This document shows, in pieces, positions 1-12,433 of a stretch of 64,000 bases of DNA. Location: positions 682,001-746,000 of the forward strand of contig VTFK01000123.1 in NCBI GenBank assembly GCA_009617715.1. The letters run 5' to 3'. Source of the stretch: Plectrocnemia conspersa. Taxonomy: Eukaryota; Arthropoda; Insecta; Trichoptera; Polycentropodidae. Each line of letters opens with the position of its first letter. The stretch's first letter is position 1. The notes beneath the pieces were generated by a model. The model saw only the letters and a program-made list of their open reading frames with translations. It was not told the origin of the DNA and ran no database searches. The position numbers and the translations under genes were made by a program.

Positions 1-1317
1 TTACAGGATACTGTTTGATATATATTTTTTAGTTTATATTTATTTATTAATAAATAAAATAAATAAATACAGCAAGTTATGTTTAGTAAAATACATTTCG
101 TAACCTTGCATTAGTGAGCTTGCCGCTATTGCGACCTTTAGACCGAATTTTAACAGTGCGAAAACTGTATCTAAAATAAAGTTATTTGGTTAGAAGGGTC
201 AGGTAAAACCCTCGAGAGCGTAAGAATAGTAGTGCCTTACTTTTTTAACGCGAAAATTTTACGACCCTATATTTTTGACAGGGCCGGTCAACTTGCGGTC
301 GCGTGCGTCCCGCCAGTCGATAATTCATTCAACGACGTTTACGATTTCATGCACAGTTAGTACAGTCCTCCGACCCTCCGGCATAAATAAAGAGGGGCTC
401 ATCCCCCGGGGGCGCGCTCGCGTATACTATACACAGCAGGCATCATGGCGACAAATTATAATATTACCTGGAAGTGTTGCGGCGGCGCCTATCAGCCGCC
501 GGCGACATCGCCTCCTTGATGATTGGAAACGTGACTTATCAGCGCCGCTGAGGTACTCGATCGAGTACTTTTTTTTTGTTTTGTCTTGTGTGTTTGTGTT
601 TTGTTGTTGAATTTTTATACTCGCTAATATTTTATCATAAGACGGCTCTTCGTTATTGCATCCGATATGTGCGAGGTTCGTTAAAATTATGCTGTATACT
701 CAATCGTGATTTGTTTCAGGAATGGAGTGCCGATACTGAAGTGTAGCATCGTGGCTTTCGTGAAATGAAGAAGAGCGTAGCGGTCTAATTGTTCAAACAG
801 TATGTAACTCAGCGTTTGACGTCACTAAATAATATTTGGTAATTTAAGTCCTGGGTAGCAATACAAATATGCACTGTATTGGCATTTACATCGTTTTGGT
901 GTGGAATGGTTTTGTTGTGTTTCAACATGTATCGTTTAGATTGCAAGACAAATGGACACAATTTTTTTAGCATCGATTTGTAACTGAAGTTGAAAAATGT
1001 TTTTTTTTTTACAAAAACTTGATATAAAAAAGACCTGGACAAGCTCCATTAACCACTCCTCAAGCTCCTGATCAAATTGTGATATTTTCACATAGCTGAA
1101 AAACAAACTACATATTTAGCAACATACTACTATATACGTCCGCAATAAAGAGAAGAATGAAAGCATACGGGCTCTTGCATCCGCGGAGCAATACGGACTA
1201 TATATGACAGTGTAATGTTCGGAGTCTGTGAGCTAAATATTATGCTAACGTAACAAGCGCGCGCTTTGAAAGTCTTAGTATAAATTACCAAAATCAGTTT
1301 GCATAGACAAAATGGCC
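1..1317. other. AT-rich flank, probable ARNT/tango intron
   Basis: No exon or complete element can be supported here. Positions 275-610 are somewhat GC-richer and open in one frame, but that frame has no recognisable domain and sits in low-complexity surroundings. By position this would be intron of the minus-strand ARNT/tango gene, downstream of the exon at 14741-14821; that placement is inference. Confidence 0.4.
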
Positions 1318-1325
1318 AGTAGAGT

Positions 1326-1589
1326 CAGTGGCGTAGCTATGGGGGGGGGGCGGACCGCCCCGGGCGGCACTTGCTTGGAGGCGGCATATTCGCGATGGGA
1401 TCGTCTAGTGTGGTTCTTAACCCTGAATGCACTAAAATATATATAAATCTACGAATAACAAGGGCTTAAAATTAAACAATTTATTTTTTTGAGAAATGCT
1501 GATTTAATGACCCTGCAAAAAATGTATGGGGGGGGGGGCGGCAATTTTAAGGATCGTCCTTGGCGGCACATACCCTAGCTACGCCACTG
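1326..1589. mobile_element. 264-bp hAT-type MITE with intact 8-bp target duplication
   Basis: Seen directly: the left terminus reads CAGTGGCGTAGCTA and the right terminus TAGCTACGCCACTG, a perfect 14-bp inverted repeat. The element is flanked by the 8-bp direct repeat AGTAGAGT at 1318-1325 and 1590-1597. An 8-bp duplication and CAGTGGCGTAG termini are typical of the hAT superfamily. There is no coding capacity, so it is non-autonomous and would have needed a transposase from elsewhere. Two G-runs (about 1343-1351 and 1530-1538) lie just inside the ends. A diverged relative lies near 24030-24130. Confidence 0.9.
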
Positions 1590-1689
1590 AGTAGAGTCTA
1601 CAATGTTAATTGTATGATAACATTTAAGTTACCGCTCTATTATCACGTGAATTGGCACCATTACATGAGGAAATATAAATATTATCAAT

Positions 1690-1975
1690 TTTTATTTTTC
1701 ACAAATTTTTAACAAGGTATGCTGGAATATGATTCCCTCGAGTCAAGTCGACGAGTATATTTGAGAAAGCATTTCTTGAATTTTCCGGTAAGGAATATTC
1801 ACAATGCGGAGATTCAGGAAGAAGTGTGCCACCTAATTACTAATGCTTGCGTTCCCCAATTGTACAATTCCTCAATAAGCACAGTTATCAGATTTTATTA
1901 ATTGGATGTCATAGTATTGATTTGTTCTCATCGAGGTACTCGCAGTTAGTGAACCATAATCTTATTGTTCTGTAT
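1690..1975 (+). pseudogene. LINE 3'-end relic (reverse transcriptase C-terminal region)
   Basis: The stretch translates to MLEYDSLESSRRVYLRKHF, followed after frame breaks by DLFSSRYSQLVNH. This spacing (a DSLESRR-like start and a later R/D-x-LFSS block) resembles the extreme C-terminus of Jockey/CR1-type LINE polymerases. A diverged copy in reverse orientation occupies about 5430-5690 and shares the blocks on both sides of the break. No RT catalytic motif is present, so the LINE call rests on the C-terminal pattern and the clade is uncertain. It is dead, with short open frames only. Confidence 0.45.
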
Positions 1976-2054
1976 ATATTTTTTTAGGTAACGTTATTAT
2001 TGCATATACATATATTAAATTAATAAAACACAGTAATAGCATGAAATGACCGCC

Positions 2055-2345
2055 GCACGTGAAAAAATAGTTTAACTGATAGGCGCCAGTGAAATCATAT
2101 GCTACTCTAAAATGTCTATGAAACTCTATTTGACAGTTGCGAAACGTCATTTTCTGTTCAAATCCAAACCTAACCTAATGAAAGTTAGGCTAGGAAAATG
2201 AATGTTTCTCTCAGGGAAAAATAAGCAGAAGAAGAAGTGTATTCAAATCGAATTTTGGTCATGGGAGGGCGCAAAAAATTATCACTTCTCTGAAGTCAAA
2301 AATCCACGTCAAAAGCAATACAATCGTGTCGGTGCTTTTATTTTT
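2055..2345 (+). repeat. Single arm of the foldback repeat family
   Basis: It contains the family signature GACAGTTGCGAAACGT followed by CCAAACCTAACCTAA (about 2134-2178). It then has the same order of blocks as the arms of the large foldback at 46620-47595: GTGTATTCAAATC, TTTTGGTCA, a GCGCAAAAA block, CTGAAGTCAAAAAT, AAAGCAATACAATCGTGTCGG. It stops near 2335, the point that in the complete element is the start of the central spacer, so this looks like one arm without its partner. No protein is encoded. Confidence 0.7.
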
Positions 2346-2394
2346 ATATTTTATTTCCGTATTTTTCAGTGAAGTACAAATACACTTTCACCAG

Positions 2395-2560
2395 TAAATA
2401 TATATTTCTACTAGCGAAAATATAATTTAACTGATAGGCACTAATATGCTGCTCTAAAATGTATATGAAATTCATTTTATCGATTGCGAAACGTAAATTT
2501 TCTATTCAAACCCAAACCTAACCATATGAAATTTTTAAGACTAATTATAGTTTTAGAACT
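2395..2560 (+). repeat. Second partial copy of the foldback arm
   Basis: It repeats the outer portion of the preceding copy: the CTAGCGAAAATATAATTTAAC block, a CTGCTCTAAAATG block, then ATTGCGAAACGTAAATTTTC and CCCAAACCTAACC. It lies in direct orientation about 350 bp after the first copy and lacks the inner CAATAAAATCGTG end. The surroundings are AT-rich with no coding sign. Confidence 0.6.
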
Positions 2561-2569
2561 TTCTTTAGG

Positions 2570-4891
2570 TAAAGTCTAAAATACAACATAAGACAACTCA
2601 CCTCTCAAGGATGTTGATGTTACGTTATGTTTTAAACATATGGTAGCTACAATCAAAAGGTCAGGGACGTAATTGGGAGGGAGGGGGGGACGTGCCCCTT
2701 TCTTGGAAAAAGTTTAAACGACGTCTCTGCATTTGACACTTTGAACACGCGTGATTATTGACATCTGTCTGATTTACAGTGCTTATATAGGAAACTTTTC
2801 AAAAAATTATATTTAACTAATACAAGCAATAAAAAATACGCAAGGGAGAAGTTGTAGCATATAAATGAACGAGCAATATTATTTGCATGGAAGGACAAAA
2901 AATCTCCCGGAAAAAAATTGAAACGACGTTCCTGCATTTAACATTTTGAACACGCGTGATTATTGACAGTTGTCTGATTTACAGTGCTGCCAACATATGA
3001 AACTCAAATTGTACAAGATTATATTACTTGCTGATAATTACATTTTTCAAAAAATATATTTAACTGGTACAGTTAGGTCTAACACAAGCAATAAAAAAAC
3101 AGTATTTGCAACAAAGGACAAAAAAATACTATATTCCCATATAGTAAATTTTCATATTATGTATAAAAAAACTGGTGAAAAAAAAGCAAAAATATGTTTA
3201 AAAACGTGAGTCAAAATCATATCTATTGCTTCGAGAAATATCATACGATGGACAAATATAACGAATCATCAAGTATATAAATATGTAAGTAATTGTAATG
3301 TTTCATATATTAAAGTGCGATTAAAAATATATTAAGAACCATTACAATAGTGAACAATCAGCTAAATACTATTTATAAGAATAGAGCGAAACATTCATTC
3401 TTTTGTTATTGCATTTTTGGGTGTTTTTTTTTTCAGGTAGTGGTCCCAACATCTGGAACACGTACAGGATATACCCGAAATAAATAATATATAAATAATA
3501 GGTAAGACGCTTTATTTTTGTGATTAAATAAATTGGTTCAAACTGTATTCAATAAGAAAAAGTTTTTGTCTGGTGAAGCATATCATTTGATTCGCTCCTG
3601 TATATAATAAAGCATGAAAGATACTCACAAAAGTCATTTTAAGTACCTTAGGCATACGTGCAACTGGCGACATTTAGAAACGTCTAAATGAATTTTACAT
3701 TAGCCGGATTGAATTCTTTTCCAAGCCACGAGGTAATTGCGATTTACGTCCAGACTTCTCCTTCGCGTATATGGCATAATTGACCGTAGGTAGCAGCAGC
3801 GGCAGTATCTTGCACACGGCTAACTCTACTTAATGACCCAGCCGTGATTATAGGGGGCGGTCGGTGGTTGTGTCCATTCTCCCACCTTTGGGGCTGTTCG
3901 CTTTCACCCCACCATCTCCCATCAACCGCATGTTTGTTTTTAGATATATCGTCATTTATATGTGCCGGATGAATTATCGCCGTTCGTGCCCGAGTGTAAG
4001 GAGCTGTTCACGTGTGCGTATACGCCATACCGACTGTATATTTAGATCTTCCTCCCGTGTCTTCCAAATTCAATTTCTCACCCCCTGTCGAATCGAATGT
4101 GAACGAAGCGAGAGAGAAAGAGTGTGGGGGAGTCGTTTTGTCGTAAAAAAAAACCTGATTGAGTAAACTGTAATGGCTATCCCCGCGTGGACATCGTCGT
4201 TTGGTCCTAGAAAGCTAAAAGGTTTTTACTGCTACAGTTGCACGTACTATGTGTGACTGTGTGTGTACACATTTTTATTAACGCATCGAGCTGCATCTTC
4301 TCTTGGTAGAGTCACGACTCCACGCATGTTCTTTCTCTCATTTTTTTATTATCATCTTACTTGCTGCTTTGCTTCTCTTGCTCCGTGATCCACATTTAAT
4401 CCGAAGGTAGAGCTGGTTTTAAAGGCGGTCATAGGTCAACGGAGCAGACGGGCGCCGTGTATTTTCCCTTCTTAGGTATGTGTGTTTATGTATTTCATGT
4501 ACTGATGGCGCGAGTCGAGAATAAGCCAAAAGATTATTTGGTATTATTGTTCAAAACATGAAAGATAAACCCAGTATCAATTACGCTAACCTATCGAGAG
4601 GTAATTATTATATAATAGAAGCGTTTTAAAATTTGACAGATTGTAAACTTAACTAGAAATGATATATAAACGTATTGATTAGCTCGTCATTGCTGAAAAA
4701 CTATGTCAATATTTTTTCAGATGGTAAACAAGTTAATGATTGCAGCAACTTCGCTAAGGTAATGTGGTATTCAAATTGCAAGGAGCAAATTTTATTCTTA
4801 TGTATTATAATATTACATATAAACTGAGCCACCTTATTTTTGTGGTTAGTTTTATATTTTTATTTATTTAAAATCCAGCTTTACGCCAATG
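2570..4891. other. AT-rich stretch, nothing firm; GC-raised island near 3690-4470
   Basis: Two short near-identical blocks lie at about 2719-2781 and 2920-2985 (GACGTYYCTGCATTT.. ACGCGTGATTATTGACA), an old local duplication. Positions 3690-4470 are GC-richer than the surroundings and have CpG-containing runs. The open frame at 3864-4166 there has no domain I recognise and is followed by ordinary AT-rich sequence. It could be a regulatory island of the host intron, but nothing in the sequence proves it. Confidence 0.35.
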
Positions 4892-4893
4892 TA

Positions 4894-5373
4894 CAGTCCG
4901 TCCAAGATATGAACGCTCATCGTCATAGTATTGGTAAGGGGATATAATAGGGTGACTATGTGAAATTACAAGTGCAATTAATTTTTACTTTTGTTGAGGA
5001 AAGTGTAAAATATCACTTTCTTACTTTTTTGTTTATTTATATACATATTTACCTCAAAAACATGAGAGCAGTTTTTGTATCACTCTCCAGGTAGAATATC
5101 TGTTCAATATAATATTTTTTTAAATACCAATAGAATATTACAGGAATTGTTTTATTGATTACAAAATACCACAATATGACAATAATTTATAATAAAAATA
5201 TAACACATTATAATTTTTAATTCAATTTCCAACGTATGGTCACCCTACCCTTAAAACGGCCCTGATTTAGTATTTGTAGCGTTCTATGAAAACTATGTAT
5301 GTATGCATGCATGCGTACACGCACCTTTATTTACAACACAACGATGATGAGCGCTAACATCTTGGATGGGCTA
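4894..5373. mobile_element. TA-flanked MITE, copy 1 (480 bp)
   Basis: Left end: TA then CAGTCCGTCCAAGATATGAA. The right end, read inward on the minus strand, is TA then TAGCCCATCCAAGATGTTAG. The inverted repeats continue into a CGCTCATC block. TA dinucleotides at 4892-4893 and 5374-5375 fit Tc1/mariner-type target duplication. The interior is non-coding and AT-rich, with a GTATGCATGCATGCGTAC segment near the right end. Three further copies (19412-19850, 21825-22107, 32457-33160) define a family. Membership of the Tc1/mariner superfamily rests on the TA duplication only. Confidence 0.8.
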
Positions 5374-5429
5374 TACTCTTGCGCAGAAAAAAAACAGCAT
5401 AAAAATAATTAACAGAAACATTTCAATTA

Positions 5430-5690
5430 AATTATATATAATAATAGCTAGTACACTAACTGCGAGTACCTGGATGAGAACAAACCCATACTATCACAGA
5501 CAGTTAAAAACATATAGTTGTTTATTGAGGAGTTGTTCAATATTTCTGTTCTTAAATGCGTTCTTTCAGAATCTCCAGATCGGAATCTACTTTAAGATGT
5601 AAACTCGTCGACGCGACTTGAGGGAATCATATCCCAGCATAACTTGTAGGATTTTTGTGAAAAATAAAAATGTATAATATTTATAATCCC
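5430..5690 (-). pseudogene. LINE 3'-end relic, inverted copy
   Basis: On the minus strand it reads GCTGGGATATGATTCCCTCA near its start and TGTTCTCATCCAGGTACTCG near its end. These match the relic at 1690-1975 in the same order, with a diverged middle. It therefore shares the proposed origin in the C-terminal end of a LINE polymerase. It is short, interrupted and non-functional. The two copies face each other about 3.5 kb apart, and the MITE at 4894-5373 lies just beyond this one. Confidence 0.45.
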
Positions 5691-6189
5691 CATAGCAGAG
5701 AAACATTTTTTGGACCATTTATATTAAGTCAGTCGGTAGCATTATTTTGTAATCAGATCAGAGAAGCATGCTCAAGAGTACTGCGCACAAGGCGCACAGT
5801 GCCCTCGAGCTCCTCAATTAATTTAATTAGTAGAATCTATTTTAAAGAATACTTATAGGTCATCAGCGAAAAGTAAGAATTTGTAATTACGAGTAGCTTT
5901 ACTAATATCATTATACATGAATGTCATTAAGTAAAATTCCGCGACTATATGCATGATAGAAGAACGTTATTGTATTATCGGTTTTCCATTGCCGAATTAA
6001 ATATTAATGGTATTTTGAAAAATTCAGAAACTACATAATATTATGTGACGTTTGTAGGGGACAATTTAAATTTCATAGATTATATTATTAATATGTATTC
6101 TTTCCTTAAAACTTGTTCTATTGTATTTTTTTATGATCAAGTGCATCTGTAGTAATAATTTACAAGATATTTTAAGTTGTAAAGCCTCT
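5691..6189. other. AT-rich spacer, no feature seen
   Basis: A small frame at 5670-5858 is open but unremarkable. I see no splice-flanked coding block, terminal repeat or RNA-like structure here. Confidence 0.4.
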
Positions 6190-6252
6190 TCAGTTGCACG
6201 TTAGTCTCTGTTATGTAAAGACAAACCCAAAATCGTGGAGAGATTTAAACAA

Positions 6253-7310
6253 ATGTCGATCACAGTAAAATCTAAAATAATAGCATATCTCGAAGAAAAG
6301 GTTTAAATTCTAGAGATAGCGCGAAGAGTGTGGTTTACTGGTTCTGCTATTCGAAAATTTATTAAAAAATATCGCGAAACAGGAATTCTAGAGGGTGCAA
6401 GGGGGTGGTCGAAAGTGTATGACGTCTGCTCGAGAAGACCGCAGAATAAAGAATATCATAAAAACTATCGATTCAAAACTGCTGCTGAAATACAAACAGA
6501 ATTGCAATCTACTTCAAACTCGAATATTTCGAGACGGACAGTGAATAGACATTTGGTTGAAGCTGGATTTAAAGCGCGAAACCCAGAAAAAACACTATTT
6601 ATTGATAAAATGAAAAAGAATCGCCTTGAATGGGCAAAAGCTCATCGCCATTGGACCGTCGAAGATTGGAGAAGAGTGGCTTTTTCCGACGAATCCAAAT
6701 TTAATCTATTTGGAGCAGATGGTAAGCGACTGTGCGCCGTAGAAAAAGCGAAAGATTATGCATTAATCGATTCATCAAGCAGTCACCCTTTGTGACGACC
6801 TGAGGGTGCATGACAGCTTATGGATTAGGCTCTGTAAATTTCGTCCAGGGCACTATGAATGCAAAAATTGGTTGTATAAAACGACCGTATTCCAACCCTT
6901 GAAGAACTTTTCAAACATACTGCTGAACCTATTTTGCAAGACAATTCTGCGTCATGCCATGCGAGTCCAATTATAGTTTTTACATTCAAACTTTCACTAA
7001 ATTGATCCTCTTTTCTATAGATTACACAATTCAAAGAGTCAATGGGAATCACATCATTACCATGACCAGGAAACAGCCCCGACCTGAATTTAATTGAAAA
7101 TTTATAAGCAATCATAAAACTACAACTAAGAAAAAAAAATGAGCAAATATTTAGCCAAGCTGAAAAAACATCATGGAAATGTGGGAAGAGGAAATTGATC
7201 TTAAAATAATTGAAAATCTGTATTTATCGATGCCATGCCAGGCAGAATACAAGAATTTATTAAAATTAAAGGCGAAATTACGTCAAAATAATTTTGTTAA
7301 GATGTTATAA
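6253..7310 (+). pseudogene. Broken Tc1-type transposase
   Basis: Transposases of this type cut and paste their element at TA sites. The reading frame appears to start at ATG 6253 (MSITVKSK..), meets an in-frame TAA at 6304, then stays open to 6795. It covers the N-terminal helix-turn-helix region (AIRKFIKKYRETGI) and the first catalytic block RRVAFSDESKFNLFGADG. After a frameshift the match resumes with GCMTAYGLGSVNFVQGTMNA, then LQDNSASCHAS (second Asp) and, after further breaks, SPDLNLIENL (the Glu). Fragments of the C-terminus run to about 7300. All three acidic positions can be seen, but in different frames, so the gene is dead. Clear terminal inverted repeats were not found. Confidence 0.85.
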
Positions 7311-7329
7311 AAGTGTTTTATTTACAAGC

Positions 7330-9369
7330 TTTTAATTTGTAAATGTCATCGATATTGTTTTCTATGAATGGAACCAAAAAAAGGGTCGCGCGCACGTGTT
7401 GAGTTGGAGGCTCGCCATTATGTACTTGCTGGGACGACGAAAAAAATATATTTTCCTCAGAATTGATGCAATTATACCTTCCTAATTTTACAATACCCGT
7501 ATTTTATTACAAGTATTAACAATTATAAATTCAAAAACGTGTAAAAAATGCACCAAAGTTGATAAAATAATCAAACTACGTATAAGAACCGCCATGTCAA
7601 CTTTCAATTGGCAACAGCTGTATAATGATAATATTTTTTAAGCGTATCTATGTTTAGTTTCTGCAACCTATCGCTGACAATAAAGTCCACATGAACGGAA
7701 AATACGTTAATTTTTTCGGCAGCAAGAAAAATTAAAGGGAGAAACCCGTCACGCCAATGCTACTTTAGTGCCGACCAGTTTTGGCCATAACAAATCTAAA
7801 ATTGGCCCCCATATAATTATCATTGTTATTGGTAATTTGGAAACATATATAAATTTACAAATTGATTCGAATGTTTGAAAATTAAACATCAAGGTGCAAA
7901 TGAATTTTGAAACCAGGTCTGAGTCACTGACTAATATCACTGCTTTTTTTGCTTGAGAATAATGCTCTAAATTTAGATTCGAGATAAATTGTACAGCAAA
8001 GAGGAACAAGCAATTATTAAATTTTTAAAGATATTTTTTAGTGACTGATTGTGGATTGAAATGCATATCAAAATGCAATATAGAAGATTTTTCAGAGGTG
8101 AATAAAATATATAATGTTTGATTACAGCAAAATCTTATCTTTAATAAATATTTAAGAAGAATAAACAGCAACTTTCAATATAAGAAGGAATCCGGAAGGG
8201 ATGCGCTTTCTCTTCCATTCTCTTCAATGTCTACTTATAATCCAAATTTCAAGAAACACTCAAAGAACATTCGGTATCCAGATCTTTGCATCGCATTAAT
8301 CTAAAAAGTGAGTTAAGCAGAATGGGACATTTCAATTCATATAGTTAAATTAACACATATTACATACATACATGTATGTTCTGATCAGTTGTATATAAAA
8401 GTGAGGTTGCCTTGAAGGACTGGAAGCGTTTCATATATTGCTCTATTGTGGGTATCTTTCAAGTCTTATGAACTAAGAGTAGCAAATGAACAGATTCTCT
8501 CTGTGATAATATAAAACTTAGAGCTTTTTTCAACCATTACAGTGAAAGATAATTGAATACCTTGAACATATAATCCGAGGTCCAAAATGCGATCCTTAAT
8601 ACGGCTGTATAAATTGGTTAAAAATATGTCTATAGACAAAGATGAAAGTCGAAGAAGAAATTCGTGCGACTTATGGTCGAGAGAAATACAAAATATAAGA
8701 TCCGAAGAAGAGGACTAACATTTCTTTTAATAAAAAAGTTGCAGGGATTGTGTGTGTGCTGCATCATCCACGGTACGATTGCAGTTTTCTCACGGTCGTC
8801 TCGTAATGGTTACGTAATTGACGGTATCGGCCGCGGTCGCTCGCCGCTCCTTTTATTATCATCATCATTATCATAATCATCACAACGACCGCCTCACCTT
8901 CCGACGCGAGAGGGCGGCAATCATCCTCAGACCTCGGAGAGAGGAGTGCTCTTCGTCTCTTTCCATTTCGGTCGAACACACTCGCGTGACCTCGCTCCTG
9001 ATTTAAAATGGAAAAAATATAAAGTACTGCCTACCCTGCTAATTTGTGAACGTATGGAAAAAACGCACGAACGCCGACTATCCTGGTATTTTTCAAGTCT
9101 AAATCAAATTTCGATATAAATATTTATATTCATAATGGCGATGTTGTATTATTATCCTATTATAATAAAATTTATGGATATGCGTGTGTGCTTGCGGCAT
9201 GGCAAAAACGTTCGCTGTTTGAGAACAAGAGCGATACTTTGATTACATAAATTTTTAATCTGACAACTGACATATCCATTATTTTAATGTATTATATAAT
9301 AAAGCAATGCGATAATTCAATAAAGCTTCCTAGTATAAAAACACGAATTTGTTATTATTATTTTATGTA
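7330..9369. other. AT-rich stretch with a GC-raised patch at 8760-9000
   Basis: No exon or terminal repeats recognised. Positions 8760-9000 are GC- and CpG-richer and open on both strands, with a His/Asn-rich run caused by an (ATC/ATT)-like simple sequence. Overlapping open frames on both strands argue against a specific coding frame. A regulatory island is possible. Confidence 0.35.
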
Positions 9370-9372
9370 TAA

Positions 9373-10437
9373 TGCCTGCACTACTCTCTGGAAGTTGTCC
9401 GGACCGAAGTTACAACTGAAGTCGGCCGAGACCTACGACTTCGAGTAAACGACCTCACTGTCGCAAATTTCATATGCCATCCGGACGGCCACCGTGAATG
9501 ACGTCTGTATGGCGGATTCTGTCACGTACAGCTGGCATATTTGCGCGCGATCGAAAAATGTGCCAAATAATCGCAATTTTAAATTGTCATATTATAAAAT
9601 TTACGCTACTGATAATTATAAAAGTTTGTGTGGGCACTCACCAATACAATATCAGTGAAAACTTTTCGGTCGTAAATATTCAATTTATGCAAAATCTTTG
9701 TCGGCTTTTGCAAAATGCCATAAGGCATAAAAATGATACTTCAGAATACGAACACCACATCTGTGACTATCCTAGAATTTGACTCCATCGATTCTAAATA
9801 AGAATTCGTTATAGTGTGACATTTATATAAACCGATCTAGGAAAATACATAAAGATATTCGAAACGATTTTTTCTAATTATTTTTTATTTAATTAATTTT
9901 ATATGAAAAAAAATGTAATAACGATATCTGTTAGAAGAATATACTATCAGAAATATAATTAATCCCTTTTGGTGCCCTAAAATATTCAAAGATGTCAGTA
10001 AGTTCCCGATAAGCATGTGGTATTATAACTTGACCACGTGACCACGATGCAGCGCTCGTCATGCGTGTTAACCATAGGACGCCTACGCGCATACTGAAAT
10101 TGAACCGAGTTACTCGTTCTATCTCAGTTTGCGAAAAACCATATCACTATCTCTATCACTCTCACTTAGCACGCGAGAGAGCGAAAGGGGAAGTATCGCA
10201 CCGCTCGCGCTCGAAAGAGCAGCTTCGACTCGGTCCCTTTGACTCGGAAAATAATGCCGACAATGTTCGGAAACGATCGAAGCTGGCCAAGTCGACTGAA
10301 TTACCTCCGTTCTCGGTAACCTCGGACAACTTCCGAGAGATTTTAGAGCGGGCAGAACCGAACTTGACCGAAGTAACCCACTATATTCTCCGTCCTTGGC
10401 CAACCTTGGCCAACTTCCAGAGAGTGTAGTGCAGGCA
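9373..10437. mobile_element. 1065-bp TIR element, copy 1 (candidate PIF/Harbinger type)
   Basis: The left end reads TGCCTGCACTACTCTCTGG and the right end, on the other strand, TGCCTGCACTACACTCTCTG. The inverted repeats continue into GAAGTTG. TAA sits on both outer sides (9370-9372 and 10438-10440), which fits a 3-bp duplication. A second copy with the same ends and flanking TAA lies at 16625-17692 in inverse orientation. TAA/TTA 3-bp duplications are the hallmark of PIF/Harbinger elements, but no transposase is visible, so the superfamily is inferred. GC-rich subterminal blocks with repeated CTTCC and TTGGCC motifs flank an AT-rich core. The open frames inside (9498-9782, 10061-10429) have no recognised domain. 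Confidence 0.8.
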
Positions 10438-10440
10438 TAA

Positions 10441-12430
10441 AACGCGAAGATTATTTGCTTTGCATAAAATTAAAAAAAAGTACTCGATTCGATCGGGACC
10501 AAAATTGGTTTATTTGTGTTCCTTGGACATGGAAAAGTTATGGAAAAAACTGATGGTTTTCAAAATACTAACGAGAAATGCTACCATTTATATTTATTTA
10601 AAAAAATATTTTACCATACTTCATTGTGCGTATATTCAGGTGTTTGTTTGTTCTCTCTAGTTCATTCACGCGTAAGCGTGCGAGCGAGATGCACACACTA
10701 AACATTTGGTTTTTATATCGGAATATTTTATAAATTTCAGTTGCTTTATCTAATAGCACACTGCCCTCTACAGCAGGGGAGACAAACTTTTTTCTATAAA
10801 GGGCCGCATCATAAATCTTTTTTTTTTTTGAAAGTTGACAATTTTAGCATTTATTTGAATCTATTATAATAATATGGCTCGTATTTTACGGGTCAGAATT
10901 TTAATACGGTTGTAATCAGAATTTATATATAAAGGTCGGAATAAATATTAGATGGTCACAATTCATATTAATTGGTTTGAATTTATATTAAATGATAATA
11001 ATTATTTTGACAGATGTCAGAATCATTTTTTTCAGTCAATATTTATAAAGAATAGCTAGTACATATAGTATATGATCTGTATTTTAAACTCAAGGTCAGT
11101 TTTATGTTGACAGATGGGCAGCATAATAATACATCGTCAATACAACAGAACAAGCGTGCTCTCCGCCGCTGCTCTGTCGTTATTCCCGCTTCGTACGTCA
11201 CTTTAAATACCTCCGCGTCATTCATACAATTAAATAGATTCGTTGTGAGTTATTCATGGAATTTTGGTAACTGCTGTAGTTACAAAGAATTTAACCCGAC
11301 TTTTGAGATGACATGGAGACTAAAACAAAACCATTCAATTTAATTCTTTTACATTTCTCTAAAAACTACATCGCGGATGCTTACACTACTATCTCAACAC
11401 ATCATCCGTAGGAGGCACACGTGGCACGCGCCGAAAAAAACGCATTAAGCACCTGTCATAAACTCGTCTTGCGACTTTCAGCTGTAAAAATACATTGTTT
11501 CCGCGTGCACGCCACCACAGTCGCAGCAGGGGCACATAGGTGTTGTTTTGTAATGTCGCCGCGTAAAACCGAAAGGGCAGTTAACCGAACCACGGCGTTA
11601 ATGGAGATTTTTCACGACCGCTTTTACGACCCGCCGAAGTTTTCCATGAAATTTGAATAAACAAAGCGGCGCACCGCTGTGTTTCTTTCGATTATCCCGT
11701 AACGCTCAAGAGGGGCGCGATCTCGAATTTAGATGTCCGATCTGTATAATAATGACTAATAAAAATCGCAATTATAGATCGTTATTGTACGTATATGTAC
11801 ACGCGCGGCGTTATACACTGAACGTAACCGTAATTGCCGTACGTTATCCGCGTATGAAAGTTGTTTAACCCTTTGACTGCCCGCGTGCGCATCTCTCGGC
11901 GGTGTTATTATCTCAGTTGCTATATAGGCGAAATCTTCGGTGTGAGCGTGCGATATTTAAAAATAAAAATTAATATCGATCATTAGATAAGAAGTACATA
12001 TATGGTTGGCAATGTAAAAGCTAACAGAGATTTAAAAATAATCTCGAGTAAAATGCTATAAAAATTAAGACTTTTCACGATCTTTTGGAATATAAGTTTC
12101 TTCGAACCATGGCTTTGAGACTCGCCTACATAACATCAGATAAATTCCAGTTCATATGGTTAAATTTAATATATTTTAAATAAAAAATATACTAGTCGAA
12201 AATTTGATAGAAGTAATATAAAAAAATCACATCTCAAACTATCAGAAAAGAACCAGATTAAAATATTATTTTAATATCACTTTAATTTAACTACCAAACA
12301 GTAAAATTTCTTTAATAAAAAATACAAAAACGTAACAGAAAATTTGTGACGCATACCTGTTTTTGAGATAAGCGTTAATCGATAATAAAGAGTGAGCCTT
12401 TCCAATATTTTATTTTTGTGTTGTATCTGC
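10441..12430. other. AT-rich stretch; one hAT-like end and a CpG-richer patch
   Basis: At about 10774 the sequence CAGGGGAGACAAACTTTTTT followed by AAGGGCCGCATC looks like a hAT-type terminus, but I could not find its partner. Positions 11400-11930 are GC/CpG-richer with several short open frames on the plus strand, none with a domain I recognise. TTAACCCTTTGACTGCCC near 11867 resembles a piggyBac-type end without a partner. No host exon was identified. Confidence 0.35.
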
Positions 12431-12433
12431 TAT

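Noticed and set aside
9373..9400. CACTA/EnSpm element, suggested by CACTAC in the termini
   Set aside because: The inverted repeat extends outward beyond CACTA to TGCCTG, and TAA flanks the full repeat, so the element does not begin at CACTA.
11865..11890. piggyBac left end (TTAACCCTTTGACTGCC)
   Set aside because: No matching right end with TTAA and no transposase remnant nearby. The same holds for the TTAACCGCTTTCGTGCC block at about 13468 and CCGCTAAGGGTTAA at about 48469.
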